From NCBI RefSeq assembly GCF_017573505.1, contig NZ_JAGEOJ010000004.1:1-64000 (forward strand): 64,000 nt of DNA, written 5' to 3'. The notes beneath the pieces are model-generated. The model saw only the letters and a program-made list of their open reading frames with translations. It made no database searches and had not been told where the DNA came from. Source of the stretch: Actinomadura barringtoniae (GTDB lineage: Bacteria > Actinomycetota > Actinomycetes > Streptosporangiales > Streptosporangiaceae). A program made the translations under genes and the position numbers. How positions within the stretch are numbered: position 1 is the stretch's first letter; every line of letters begins with the position of its first letter. Shown here one piece after another: positions 8,438 through 18,248 of this stretch.

Positions 8438-9831
8438 CTGGCGCTCTCTTCTCTGGTGGGGGATGCCAGCTCGCCGAGCCGCAGCGGCTGGGCGATCGGC
8501 CTGTTGTGGGGGGTGGTCGTGATGCCGCGGCGGGCGAGCAGCTCGGCGACGGTGGGCCCGCAGATGCGGGCCTGGCAGGGGCCGAGCCCGGCGCGAGTCT
8601 CGAGCCGTACCGAACGGCCCGATCCCGCCGCCGCGCACAGCGCGCCGTAGGTGGTCTCCTCGCAGCGGCAGACGGTGGTGTCGGGGCGGAGCCAGCTCGT
8701 CCAGCCGTCGCCGATCGGGTGGGCGGCGGCGAGCCTGGCGGCGAACGCCCGGCCCTGGTCGCGGCGGCGCCGCAGGCGCCGGATCTCGGGCGCCTCGGGC
8801 CCTCCCCCGGCGGCGAGCCAGCCCGCGAGCAGTCCTTCGGTACGGGCCGCCGGTGCACCTGCGATGCCGGTGATCTCGCCTGCCGCGTAGACGCCGGGGG
8901 CGGTGGTCAGCTGGTCGTCGTCGACGCGGACGAAGCCGTCGATGGCGCAGCCCGCGGCGGCGGGCAGTTCGAGTTGCGGGGTGAAGCCGTGGGAGACGCA
9001 GACGGCGTCGACCACGACGGTCCGTTCGGTGCCGGGGACGATCGACCAGTCGGCGCGCAGCCGGGCGGTCACGACCTCCTCGACCCGGTCCTCGCCGCGC
9101 GCCTCGACGACCGTGCGGCCGGTCCGGTACGGAACGCGGCGGCGGGCGAGGAGCGAGGTGTATTCGGCCAGCTCGGCCGCCTTGCCGCTCTGGGAGGCCA
9201 GCTCCCACGGCCTGCTCCCCCACCCGCGCGCGACGGTGGCTGCGGTGTTGGCCTCCAGGACCTCCAGGACCGTGGATCCGGCCTCCAGGAGGGAGGCGGC
9301 GACGGGCAGCAGGAACGGCCCGGAGCCCGCGATGATGACGTGGTCGCCGATGACCAGGCGTTCTCCCTTGGCGAGGGCCTGCGCGGCGCCCGCGGTGAAC
9401 ACGCCGGGAAGGTCCCAGCCGGGGAACGGCAGGACGCGATCATGAGCGCCCGGCGCGAGCACGAGGGCATCGGGTTCGAGGACGTGCCGTTCCCGTCCGG
9501 CACCGTCGGCCTGCCCCCGGACCACGTGAACGAGCGGCGGCCGGTCATCGACACGGTCCAGCGCCCACACGGCGCTCTCCGCCCACCAGTCGCAGCGCGG
9601 ATGGCCGAGCACGCGGCGGCGCGTCCGCTCGAACCCGCCCCAGCCGTGGTGGAGGCGTTCGGGATGGGCGGCGTCGTAGGCGTCGGGGAGCATCCGGTGG
9701 TACTGGCCGCCGGGCTGCTCGGCCGAGTCGACCAGCCTCACCCGCGCTCCGGCGCGCAGCGCGGCGGCCGCGGCGCCCAGACCGGCGGGCCCGGCGCCGA
9801 TGACGACGACGTGGCGAGCGGAGCGGCTCAT
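8434..9831 (-). CDS. D-hydroxyproline dehydrogenase, FAD/NAD(P)-binding alpha subunit with BFD-like Fe-S C-terminus
   Basis: 465 residues. The N-terminus has the dinucleotide-binding GAGPAG (12-17), and a second Rossmann motif appears as IIAGSGPFLLP near the middle. The C-terminal BFD-like [2Fe-2S] domain is seen as Cys388 and Cys390 (VCRCEE) with Cys419 and Cys424 (GPCQARIC). This is the large subunit type of heteromeric opine, octopine and hydroxyproline dehydrogenases (OoxA/HcnB-like). It overlaps the ferredoxin-like subunit upstream and the deaminase downstream by 4 bases each, so a complex made in fixed ratio is likely. Confidence 0.88.
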   Translation of the reverse strand: MSRSARHVVVIGAGPAGLGAAAAALRAGARVRLVDSAEQPGGQYHRMLPDAYDAAHPERLHHGWGGFERTRRRVLGHPRCDWWAESAVWALDRVDDRPPLVHVVRGQADGAGRERHVLEPDALVLAPGAHDRVLPFPGWDLPGVFTAGAAQALAKGERLVIGDHVIIAGSGPFLLPVAASLLEAGSTVLEVLEANTAATVARGWGSRPWELASQSGKAAELAEYTSLLARRRVPYRTGRTVVEARGEDRVEEVVTARLRADWSIVPGTERTVVVDAVCVSHGFTPQLELPAAAGCAIDGFVRVDDDQLTTAPGVYAAGEITGIAGAPAARTEGLLAGWLAAGGGPEAPEIRRLRRRRDQGRAFAARLAAAHPIGDGWTSWLRPDTTVCRCEETTYGALCAAAGSGRSVRLETRAGLGPCQARICGPTVAELLARRGITTTPHNRPIAQPLRLGELASPTREESAR

Positions 9832-10142
9832 CGTGCCTCCTGCGCGCGGGACTGGGTGGTGACCACGTCGCCGTCGTGAGCGCGGCGGCGGCAGGCGCGC
9901 ACGTCGCGTTCGCCGTTGACGGTGACCAGGCAGTCGAAGCAGACGCCGATGCCGCAGAAGACGCCGCGCGGCGCTCCGGACGGGCCCTCGCGCCAGGCGT
10001 GCCGGCCGCCCGCGAGCAGCACGCCCGCGATGGTCTGGCCCTGGACGCCCGGCATGGCGTCGCCGTCGATGGTGATCTGCAGGGGCGTGTCCGGGCGGCG
10101 GCCGGTGGCGTCGTCCTGGCTGCGGACGAGTCTCGGGCTCAT
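9828..10142 (-). CDS. D-hydroxyproline dehydrogenase, small [2Fe-2S] subunit
   Basis: 104 residues. It carries a plant-type ferredoxin cluster motif with Cys63, Cys68, Cys71 (VFCGIGVCFDCLV) and the distant Cys84, matching the short OoxX/HcnA-like subunits that pass electrons between the flavin subunits. The ATG at 10142 overlaps the upstream flavoprotein stop by one base (TGATG), and the stop overlaps the next gene by 4 bases. Its position between the two FAD subunits is the usual arrangement for this dehydrogenase type. Confidence 0.88.
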   Translation of the reverse strand: MSPRLVRSQDDATGRRPDTPLQITIDGDAMPGVQGQTIAGVLLAGGRHAWREGPSGAPRGVFCGIGVCFDCLVTVNGERDVRACRRRAHDGDVVTTQSRAQEAR

Positions 10143-11302
10143 CAGGCGGTCTCCCCTAGGACGGCGGGACGGTCGACGCGGAACGGCTTGGCGTCGATCT
10201 CGGGCGGCTTGTCGAGCAGCAGGTCGCGCAGGAGCGCGGCGGTGCCGGCCGAAAGGCCGATCCCGGCACCCTCGTGGCCGGAGGCGTGCCAGAGCCCCGG
10301 CAGGCGCGGGTCGGGGCCGATGACCGGCAGGTGGTCGGGCACGTACGGGCGGAAGCCGCCGTAGGCGCGCATGGTCTGGACGCCCGCCAGCATCGGGAAG
10401 AGCTTCAGCGCCTTGCCCGCGATGACCGACAGGACCTCGGGGCGGATCCGTTCGTCGAACCCGACCCGGCGCCGCGACGAGCCCAGCAGGATCGTCCCGG
10501 CGCGGGTCGACTCGACCACGGCCGACGCCTGGAGCTCCTCGGCGCCGCTGCCGACCGCGCCCACGTAATCGGCGTCGTAGACCTTGTGGAAGACGGTCGG
10601 CGGCATCGGCGTGGTGACCAGCACCTCGCCGCGCCGGGGCCGCACGTCGATCGGTGCGCCGAGGCGGCCCGCGACCTCGCCCGACCAGGGTCCGGCGGCG
10701 TTGATCACCACCTCGGCGTGGAACGTTCCCACGGACGTACGGACGCCGGTGATCCGCCCGCCCTCGGTGATCGCGCCGAGGATCTCGCAGCCGGTGCGGA
10801 GCGTGGCGCCCGCGCGGATCGCGTCGGTGAGCAGGGTGGTCGCCGCGCCCGCGGGCTGCACCTGGGCGTCCTCGGGGTAGTGGACGGCGGCGGCGAAGTC
10901 CCTGGTGACGTGCGGCTCCGCCGCGGCGAGTGCGGCGGCGTCCATCGGCTCGGCGACGACGCCCGCCTCCCGCTGGCTCGCGGCGAACGCGGTAAGTGCC
11001 TCGGCTCCGGCGGTGGTGGTCGCGACGACGATCCCGCCCTTGGGCTCCCACTCGACCGTCTCGGCGTTCGGCAGACCGTCCAGGATCTCGGGCCAGAGCC
11101 GCCGCGACAGCCGGGCCAGCTCCAGCTCGGGGCCCGGGCCCTTGTCGGAGACCAGGACGTTGCCCTCGCCGTGGGCGGTGGTCGCCCCGGCGGGACCGCC
11201 CCGGTCCACGACGGTGACCGCGAACCCGGCCCGGGCCAGCTCGCGGGCGCACGCCGCACCGATGATCCCGGCACCACAGACCAGCACCCGCGTCACGGAC
11301 AA
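10142..11302 (-). CDS. D-hydroxyproline dehydrogenase, DadA-like FAD beta subunit
   Basis: About 386 residues. An N-terminal FAD motif VLVCGAGIIGAACARELARAG is followed by a DAO-type fold; VINAAGPWSG and the late GLWHASGHEGAGIGLSAGTA are typical of D-amino acid and sarcosine oxidase-like proteins. It should oxidise cis-4-hydroxy-D-proline to the pyrroline. The start is placed at TTG 11302, because the Shine-Dalgarno GGAGG is 6 bases upstream of it and directly abuts the alternative GTG at 11308. It is the first gene of the operon, just below a promoter with a palindromic operator. Confidence 0.88.
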   Translation of the reverse strand: MSVTRVLVCGAGIIGAACARELARAGFAVTVVDRGGPAGATTAHGEGNVLVSDKGPGPELELARLSRRLWPEILDGLPNAETVEWEPKGGIVVATTTAGAEALTAFAASQREAGVVAEPMDAAALAAAEPHVTRDFAAAVHYPEDAQVQPAGAATTLLTDAIRAGATLRTGCEILGAITEGGRITGVRTSVGTFHAEVVINAAGPWSGEVAGRLGAPIDVRPRRGEVLVTTPMPPTVFHKVYDADYVGAVGSGAEELQASAVVESTRAGTILLGSSRRRVGFDERIRPEVLSVIAGKALKLFPMLAGVQTMRAYGGFRPYVPDHLPVIGPDPRLPGLWHASGHEGAGIGLSAGTAALLRDLLLDKPPEIDAKPFRVDRPAVLGETA

Positions 11303-11319
11303 CGTCACCCTCCAGTCAT

Positions 11320-11337
11320 CGTTCGTTAAACCGAACG
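11320..11337. promoter_or_regulatory. palindromic operator of the hydroxyproline operon
   Basis: CGTTCGTTAAACCGAACG: perfect 6-bp arms CGTTCG/CGAACG separated by 6 bases. It covers the predicted transcription start just below the -10 box. A near-identical element lies in front of the regulator gene at 12024-12041. Binding by the XRE-cupin protein is inferred. Confidence 0.75.
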
Positions 11338-11343
11338 ATTCCG

Positions 11344-11373
11344 AATCTATGGCGACGTCCCGGACGATGTCAA
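11344..11373 (-). promoter_or_regulatory. promoter of the hydroxyproline operon
   Basis: On the minus strand a TTGACA -35 box (11373-11368) is followed, 18 bases on, by TAGATT (11349-11344). This is a near-consensus housekeeping promoter. The operator begins 6 bases after the -10 box, so a bound protein would block initiation. Confidence 0.7.
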
Positions 11374-11392
11374 CGGTGGAATGAGATCGGCG

Positions 11393-12004
11393 TCACGGTG
11401 CTTCGGCCAGGCACGGCGGCTGCGCCGGCGCCGAGTGAAGGCGCTGGTCAGAGCGGTACTGCAGGAGCAGCACCGACCGCACGGGCCCCGCCAGGGCCGT
11501 GTAGGCGTGCGGCAGCCGGGCGTCGAAGCCGACGTAGTCGCCCGGCCCGAGCTCGACCTCACGATCGTCCACCCGAACGCCGAGCCGGCCCGCCTGCACG
11601 ATCGTGTGCTCGGTGCCGACGTGGCCGAGCGAGTCCTGCCGCGAGTCGGCGCGTACCTGCTGGTCGTAGACCTCGAAGATGGCGCCGCCGGACTCGATGC
11701 CGCGCAGCGGGCGCAGGTCCACGCCCTCGCCGCTCAGCACCTCGACGTCGGCGGCGCGCACGACCGTGAGGCCGGAGGGCTGCTGCTGGTCGAGCAGGTC
11801 GGAGATGGGCACCTCGAGCGCGCGCGACAGGCTGAACACGGTCTCGATCGTGGGGTTGCCCGCGCCCGCCTCCAGCTGCGAGAGCGTCGCCTTGCCGATC
11901 TTGGACCGGCGGGACAGCTCCGACAGCGAGAGCCCCAGCTCCAGCCGGGCGCGCCGCAGATTGACCGCGAGCATGTCCCGTACCGAATCACCCGACGCGC
12001 TCAC
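11393..12004 (-). CDS. XRE-cupin transcriptional regulator of the hydroxyproline operon
   Basis: 203 residues from GTG 12004, with GAGGAGG 6-7 bases upstream. Residues about 10-65 form a helix-turn-helix (LSLSELSRRSKIGKATLSQLEAG), and residues about 105-190 form a cupin barrel (VELGPGDYVGFDARLPHAY). Such proteins commonly sense amino acids or their catabolites. It lies 90 bases upstream of the dehydrogenase genes on the same strand and has its own promoter. The same palindrome occurs at its own promoter and at the operon promoter, so autoregulation and operon control are likely. The inducer is presumably hydroxyproline or an intermediate. Confidence 0.85.
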   Translation of the reverse strand: MSASGDSVRDMLAVNLRRARLELGLSLSELSRRSKIGKATLSQLEAGAGNPTIETVFSLSRALEVPISDLLDQQQPSGLTVVRAADVEVLSGEGVDLRPLRGIESGGAIFEVYDQQVRADSRQDSLGHVGTEHTIVQAGRLGVRVDDREVELGPGDYVGFDARLPHAYTALAGPVRSVLLLQYRSDQRLHSAPAQPPCLAEAP

Positions 12005-12023
12005 GGGCGCCCTCCTCGCCTTA

Positions 12024-12041
12024 CGTTCGCTTTACCGAACG
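12024..12041. promoter_or_regulatory. palindromic operator in front of the XRE-cupin gene
   Basis: CGTTCGCTTTACCGAACG matches the element at 11320-11337 in 15 of 18 positions, including both arms. A TATACT -10-like hexamer on the minus strand (12047-12042) abuts it directly. Confidence 0.7.
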
Positions 12042-12089
12042 AGTATAGGAGGCGGCGCCCGTGCGCGATCCCGAGCCCCTCGGCGAGGC

Positions 12090-14123
12090 TCAGCCGGACC
12101 TCTTCGCGACCAGTGTGAGCACGTCGTACTTGGCGACCGAGGCCCCGTCCTGGTTGGTGACGTCGGTGTCCCAGCGGACCTCGCCGTACTCGGTTCCCTC
12201 GCGCGGGGTGATCTGCTTGGCGGTCAAGGTCACCGTCAGCTCATCGCCCGGGTAGACGGGAGTCAGGAAGCGCAGGTTCTCCAGGCCGTAGTTGGCCAGC
12301 ACCGGGCCGGGCTCCGGTGAGACGAACAGCCCGGCGGCGAACGACACGATCAGGTAACCGTGCGCGACCCGCCCGTTGAAGAACGGGTTGGCCCTGGCCG
12401 ACTCCTCGTCCATGTGGGCGTAGAAGGTGTCGCCGGTGAACGCGGCGAAGTGCTCCACGTCCTCCAGGCTCACCGCGCGCGGCCCGCCGACGGCGGTGTC
12501 ACCGACCCGCAGGTCCTCCAGGTGCTTGCGGAACGGGTGCTCGCCCGTGACCGTACGGTCGGTGCCGGGCACCCAGCGCCCGGTCAGGGCGGTCATCATG
12601 GCCGGACCGGCCTGCAGGGCGGTGCGCTGCATGTGGTGCACCACGCCCCGTACGCCGCCCATCTCCTCGCCGCCGCCGGCGCGGCCGGGCCCGCCGTGGA
12701 CGAGGGCGGGCAGCGGAGAGCCGTGCCCGGTGGACTCCTTGGCGTCCTCGGAGTTCAGGACCAGCAGCCTGCCGTGCCAGGGCGCGACGCCGAGCACGAC
12801 CTCACGGGCGAAGGCGGCGTCAGAGGTGACGACGGATCCGGCTAGGCTCCCCCGGCCGCGCGCGGCCAGCTCGACGACCTGCTCGGCGCTCTCGTAGGGC
12901 ATCAGCGTGCTGACCGGCCCGAACGCCTCGACCTCGTGCGGTTCGGCCCGCTCCGGGTCGTCGGCGCGCAGCAGGATCGGCGAGATGAACGCGCCGCGTT
13001 CGGCGTCGGCGTCCACCACCGAGACCTGGTCCGGGTCGCCGAAGACCACCCGTCCGGCGTCCATGAGCGGTTTCAGCGACCGGCGGACCTCCTCGCGCTG
13101 GTCCAAGCTCGCCAGGGCGCCCATCCGCACGTCGGGGTTCGCCGGGTTGCCGACCGTGATCTTGGCGAGCCGTTCGCCCACCGCGTCCGCGACCTGGTCC
13201 ATCAGCGCGGCGGGGACGAACGCGCGCCGGATCGCGGTGCACTTCTGCCCGGCCTTGACGGTCATCTCGTTGACCAGCTGCTTGACGTAGAGATCGAACT
13301 CAGGGGTGCCCGGCGTGGCGTCGGGCCCGAGGATCGAGCAGTTCAGCGAGTCCGCCTCGGCATTGAAGCGGACGGCATGGCCGACGACGCCGGGATGGGT
13401 GCGCAGGCGCTGCGCGGTCGAGGCCGAGCCGGTGAAGCCGACCAGGTCCTGCTCGGTCAGATGATCAAGAAGGTCGCCAGCTTCGCCGCAGAGCACCTGG
13501 ATGGAGCCCTCGGGCAACAGCCCGGACTCCACGATCAGCTCGATCAGCCGGGCCGTCAGGTAGGCGGTCTGGCTCGCGGGCTTGATCAGGCTCGGCACCC
13601 CGGCGACGAACGCGGGCGCGAACTTCTCCAGCGGCCCCCAGACCGGGAAGTTGAACGCGTTGATCTGCACCGCGACCCCGCGCAGCGGCGTGCAGACGTG
13701 CTGGGCGACGAACGTGCCGCCCTTGCCCAGCGGCTCGACGTCGCCCTCGACCAGGACGGTGTCATTGGGCAGCTCGCGGCGGCCCTTGCTCGAATAGCCG
13801 AAAAGGACGCCGATGCCGCCGTCGATGTCGAACTTGGAGTCGCCCAGGGTCGCCCCCGTACGCGCCGACAGGGCGTAGAGCTCCTCCCGGTGCTCTCGGA
13901 GGTAGGACGCGAGGGACTTCAGCAGAGCGGCGCGCTGGTGGAAGGTCAGCTCCCGCAGGGCAGGCCCTCCCACGGTGCGCCCGTGGTCCAGGGCGGCCGC
14001 CCGGTCGACCCCCGCCGCGGAGATCCGGGCCACCTCCTCGCCCGTCGCCGCGTCCAGGAGCGGCGCGCCCTCGCCCGCCGGGGCGCGCCAGGAACCGGAC
14101 ACATAGCTGCGCAGCGTAACCAC
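12090..14123 (-). CDS. paaZ: oxepin-CoA hydrolase / 3-oxo-5,6-dehydrosuberyl-CoA semialdehyde dehydrogenase
   Basis: 677 residues from GTG 14123 (GGAGG 6 bases upstream); E. coli PaaZ is 681. Residues about 1-520 are an aldehyde dehydrogenase with Glu256 (NAEADSLNC) and Cys295 (AGQKCTAIRR), the same numbering as the E. coli catalytic residues. Residues about 540-677 are a MaoC-like hydratase with FTGDTFYAHMDEESA and FNGRVAHGYLI. It opens the oxepin-CoA ring and oxidises the resulting aldehyde in phenylacetate breakdown. The rest of the paa cluster is not in the window, so the gene stands alone, divergent from an acyl-CoA ligase. Confidence 0.9.
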   Translation of the reverse strand: MVTLRSYVSGSWRAPAGEGAPLLDAATGEEVARISAAGVDRAAALDHGRTVGGPALRELTFHQRAALLKSLASYLREHREELYALSARTGATLGDSKFDIDGGIGVLFGYSSKGRRELPNDTVLVEGDVEPLGKGGTFVAQHVCTPLRGVAVQINAFNFPVWGPLEKFAPAFVAGVPSLIKPASQTAYLTARLIELIVESGLLPEGSIQVLCGEAGDLLDHLTEQDLVGFTGSASTAQRLRTHPGVVGHAVRFNAEADSLNCSILGPDATPGTPEFDLYVKQLVNEMTVKAGQKCTAIRRAFVPAALMDQVADAVGERLAKITVGNPANPDVRMGALASLDQREEVRRSLKPLMDAGRVVFGDPDQVSVVDADAERGAFISPILLRADDPERAEPHEVEAFGPVSTLMPYESAEQVVELAARGRGSLAGSVVTSDAAFAREVVLGVAPWHGRLLVLNSEDAKESTGHGSPLPALVHGGPGRAGGGEEMGGVRGVVHHMQRTALQAGPAMMTALTGRWVPGTDRTVTGEHPFRKHLEDLRVGDTAVGGPRAVSLEDVEHFAAFTGDTFYAHMDEESARANPFFNGRVAHGYLIVSFAAGLFVSPEPGPVLANYGLENLRFLTPVYPGDELTVTLTAKQITPREGTEYGEVRWDTDVTNQDGASVAKYDVLTLVAKRSG

Positions 14124-14254
14124 CGGGGACCTCCTTGTCCTCGCGTCGCCTCGGCCGGATGACCCGACCGGACGCTCAGCATCTTCCTGCCACGAATCCG
14201 GGTCTGTCACGCCTCCCCGGGGCACTTGGACGGACCGGAACCGATGAACACTTC

Positions 14255-14291
14255 TTGTGCTTTTGTTGCAGGTCCTCCTACGCTTTCCGGC
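14255..14291 (+). promoter_or_regulatory. predicted leaderless promoter of the acyl-CoA ligase
   Basis: TTGTGC (14255-14260) and TACGCT (14279-14284) are 18 bases apart, and the ATG follows 7 bases after the -10 box. No Shine-Dalgarno precedes the ATG, so transcription probably starts at or next to the start codon. Confidence 0.5.
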
Positions 14292-15875
14292 ATGGTGCCG
14301 TTCACCCGAATCTCGGCGGAGCTCAACGGTCTGCGCGCGGTCGTCCGCGCGGGCATGATCGGTCCGGTCCCGCCGAGGGTCCTCAAGGCGACCGCCCGGG
14401 CGCTGCGCGCGTACGGGCCGCTCGGGGCGGCCACCACGCTGCCCGCCTGCCGCTTCCCCGGCCGGACCGGCCTGGTGGACGAACGGGGCGCCGTCACGTT
14501 CGCCGAGCTGGAACAGCGCTGCAACGCGCTCGCCAACGCCTGGCTGGAGCGCGGACTCGGGGTGGGCGGCACGGTCGGCATCCTGTGCCGCAACCACCGG
14601 GGGCTGCTGGAGGCGATGTCGGCCGCCGCCAAGACCGGGGCCTCGGTGCTGTTCCTCAACACCGACTTCGCCGGACCGCAGCTGCGCGACGCGGTCGCCC
14701 GCGAGGGCGTCACGGCCCTGGTCCACGACGAGGAGTACACCGGGATCGTCGCGGGCCTCGACCTGCCCGAGGGGACCTACACCGCCTGGTGCGACGCCGG
14801 CGAGTCCGATCTCGACCGGCTGATCTCCGAGGGCGATCCGGCCCCGCCGCCCGCGCCCGCCCGGCACGGCGCCATGGTCATCCTGACCAGCGGCACCTCA
14901 GGCAAGCCCAAGGGCGCCGCACGCCCGCAGTCGCGGTCGATGGCGCTGCCGGGCGGCATCCTGTCCAAGATCCCGCTGCGGTCCCGCGAGGCGGTGTTCA
15001 TCGGGCCGCCGGTCTTCCACGGCCTCGGGCTGAGCGCGGCGCTCCTGGCCCTCGGACTCGGCTCGACGCTGGTGTTGCGCCGCCGCTTCGAAGCCGGCGA
15101 GGTGGTGGAGGCCGTGGCCCGGCACGGCTGCACGGCCCTGATCACGGTGCCGGTCATGCTGAGCCGCATCATGGCGCTGCGCGAGCTGCCCTCCCACGAC
15201 CTGTCCCGGCTCTCGGTGATCATGACCGGCGGCGCGCCGCTGGACGCGCCGCTGGCCCGGCGGGCGATCAAGACGTTCGGGCCCAAGCTCTACAACTTCT
15301 ACGGGTCCACCGAGGCCTCGTGCATCACGATCGCCACCCCGGCCGACCTGGCGGCGGCCCCCGGCTGCGTCGGCCGCCCGCCGGTCGGCACGACGGTGGC
15401 GATCCTGGACGGCGAGGGCCGCCCTGTCGCGCCGGGTGTGACCGGCCAGATCCACGTGGACACCCCGGCCAAGTTCGGCGGCTACACCGGTGGCGGCGGC
15501 AAGGCCGAGGTCGGGGGCCTGATGGCGGTCGGCGATCTCGGCCATGTCGACGAGGGCGGCCGCCTGTTCGTGGACGGCCGGGCCGACGACATGATCGTCT
15601 CCGGCGGGGAGAACGTCTATCCGGGCGAGGTGGAGGAGCTGCTCTCGCTCCATCCGGCGGTCCGCGAGGCGGCCGTGATCGGCGTGCCGGACGAGGAGTT
15701 CGGGCGGCGGCTCCGCGCGTTCGTGGTGGCCTCAGGCGACCTCACCGAGGACGAGGTGAAGCGGCACGTGTCGGCCAATCTGGCCCGCTACAAGGTGCCG
15801 CGCGAGGTGATCTTCCTCGACGAGCTCCCCCGCAACCCGACCGGCAAGATCCTCAGGCGCGAGCTCCGCGGCTGA
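14292..15875 (+). CDS. AMP-forming acyl-CoA synthetase (FadD-like)
   Basis: 527 residues from ATG 14292. Adenylation motifs are clear: P-loop ILTSGTSGKPKGA, FYGSTEA, the GDLGHVDEGGRLFVDGRADDMIVSGGENVYPGEVE block and the C-terminal PRNPTGKILRREL with the catalytic Lys. It activates a carboxylic acid to its acyl-AMP and then to the CoA thioester. The acid cannot be read from the sequence; the motifs fit medium or long fatty acids rather than phenylacetate. It is divergent from paaZ with 168 bases between them, and is followed by a hairpin terminator. An upstream in-frame ATG at 14226 would add 22 non-conserved residues. Confidence 0.85.
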   Translation: MVPFTRISAELNGLRAVVRAGMIGPVPPRVLKATARALRAYGPLGAATTLPACRFPGRTGLVDERGAVTFAELEQRCNALANAWLERGLGVGGTVGILCRNHRGLLEAMSAAAKTGASVLFLNTDFAGPQLRDAVAREGVTALVHDEEYTGIVAGLDLPEGTYTAWCDAGESDLDRLISEGDPAPPPAPARHGAMVILTSGTSGKPKGAARPQSRSMALPGGILSKIPLRSREAVFIGPPVFHGLGLSAALLALGLGSTLVLRRRFEAGEVVEAVARHGCTALITVPVMLSRIMALRELPSHDLSRLSVIMTGGAPLDAPLARRAIKTFGPKLYNFYGSTEASCITIATPADLAAAPGCVGRPPVGTTVAILDGEGRPVAPGVTGQIHVDTPAKFGGYTGGGGKAEVGGLMAVGDLGHVDEGGRLFVDGRADDMIVSGGENVYPGEVEELLSLHPAVREAAVIGVPDEEFGRRLRAFVVASGDLTEDEVKRHVSANLARYKVPREVIFLDELPRNPTGKILRRELRG

Positions 15876-15893
15876 GGGGCGCTGACGCGCCCC
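15876..15893 (+). terminator. hairpin terminator after the acyl-CoA ligase
   Basis: GGGGCGC-TGAC-GCGCCCC: a perfect 7-bp stem with a 4-base loop, starting directly after the stop codon. No U-tract is present, as is common in GC-rich actinobacteria. Confidence 0.6.
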
Positions 15894-15987
15894 CGAACTC
15901 GCGATGTGCGGTCCAGGCCGTTCGTCGGGGTACTCTGACCAGCCGGATGATGAGATCATAAGGTCTGCACATCGAGGAGTCGTCGCC

Positions 15988-18169
<2,182 letters not shown>

Positions 18170-18248
18170 ATCTATAGAGACCCCGCGCGGCCCGGAAAAT
18201 GGTCGCTCACGGCGCCCACTTCTCGCGCGCCCCGGTGTCTGCACCGGC

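Noticed and set aside
14311..14330. TCACCC within the start of the acyl-CoA ligase gene
   Set aside because: Lies inside coding sequence with no GGRKGA partner at the right spacing.
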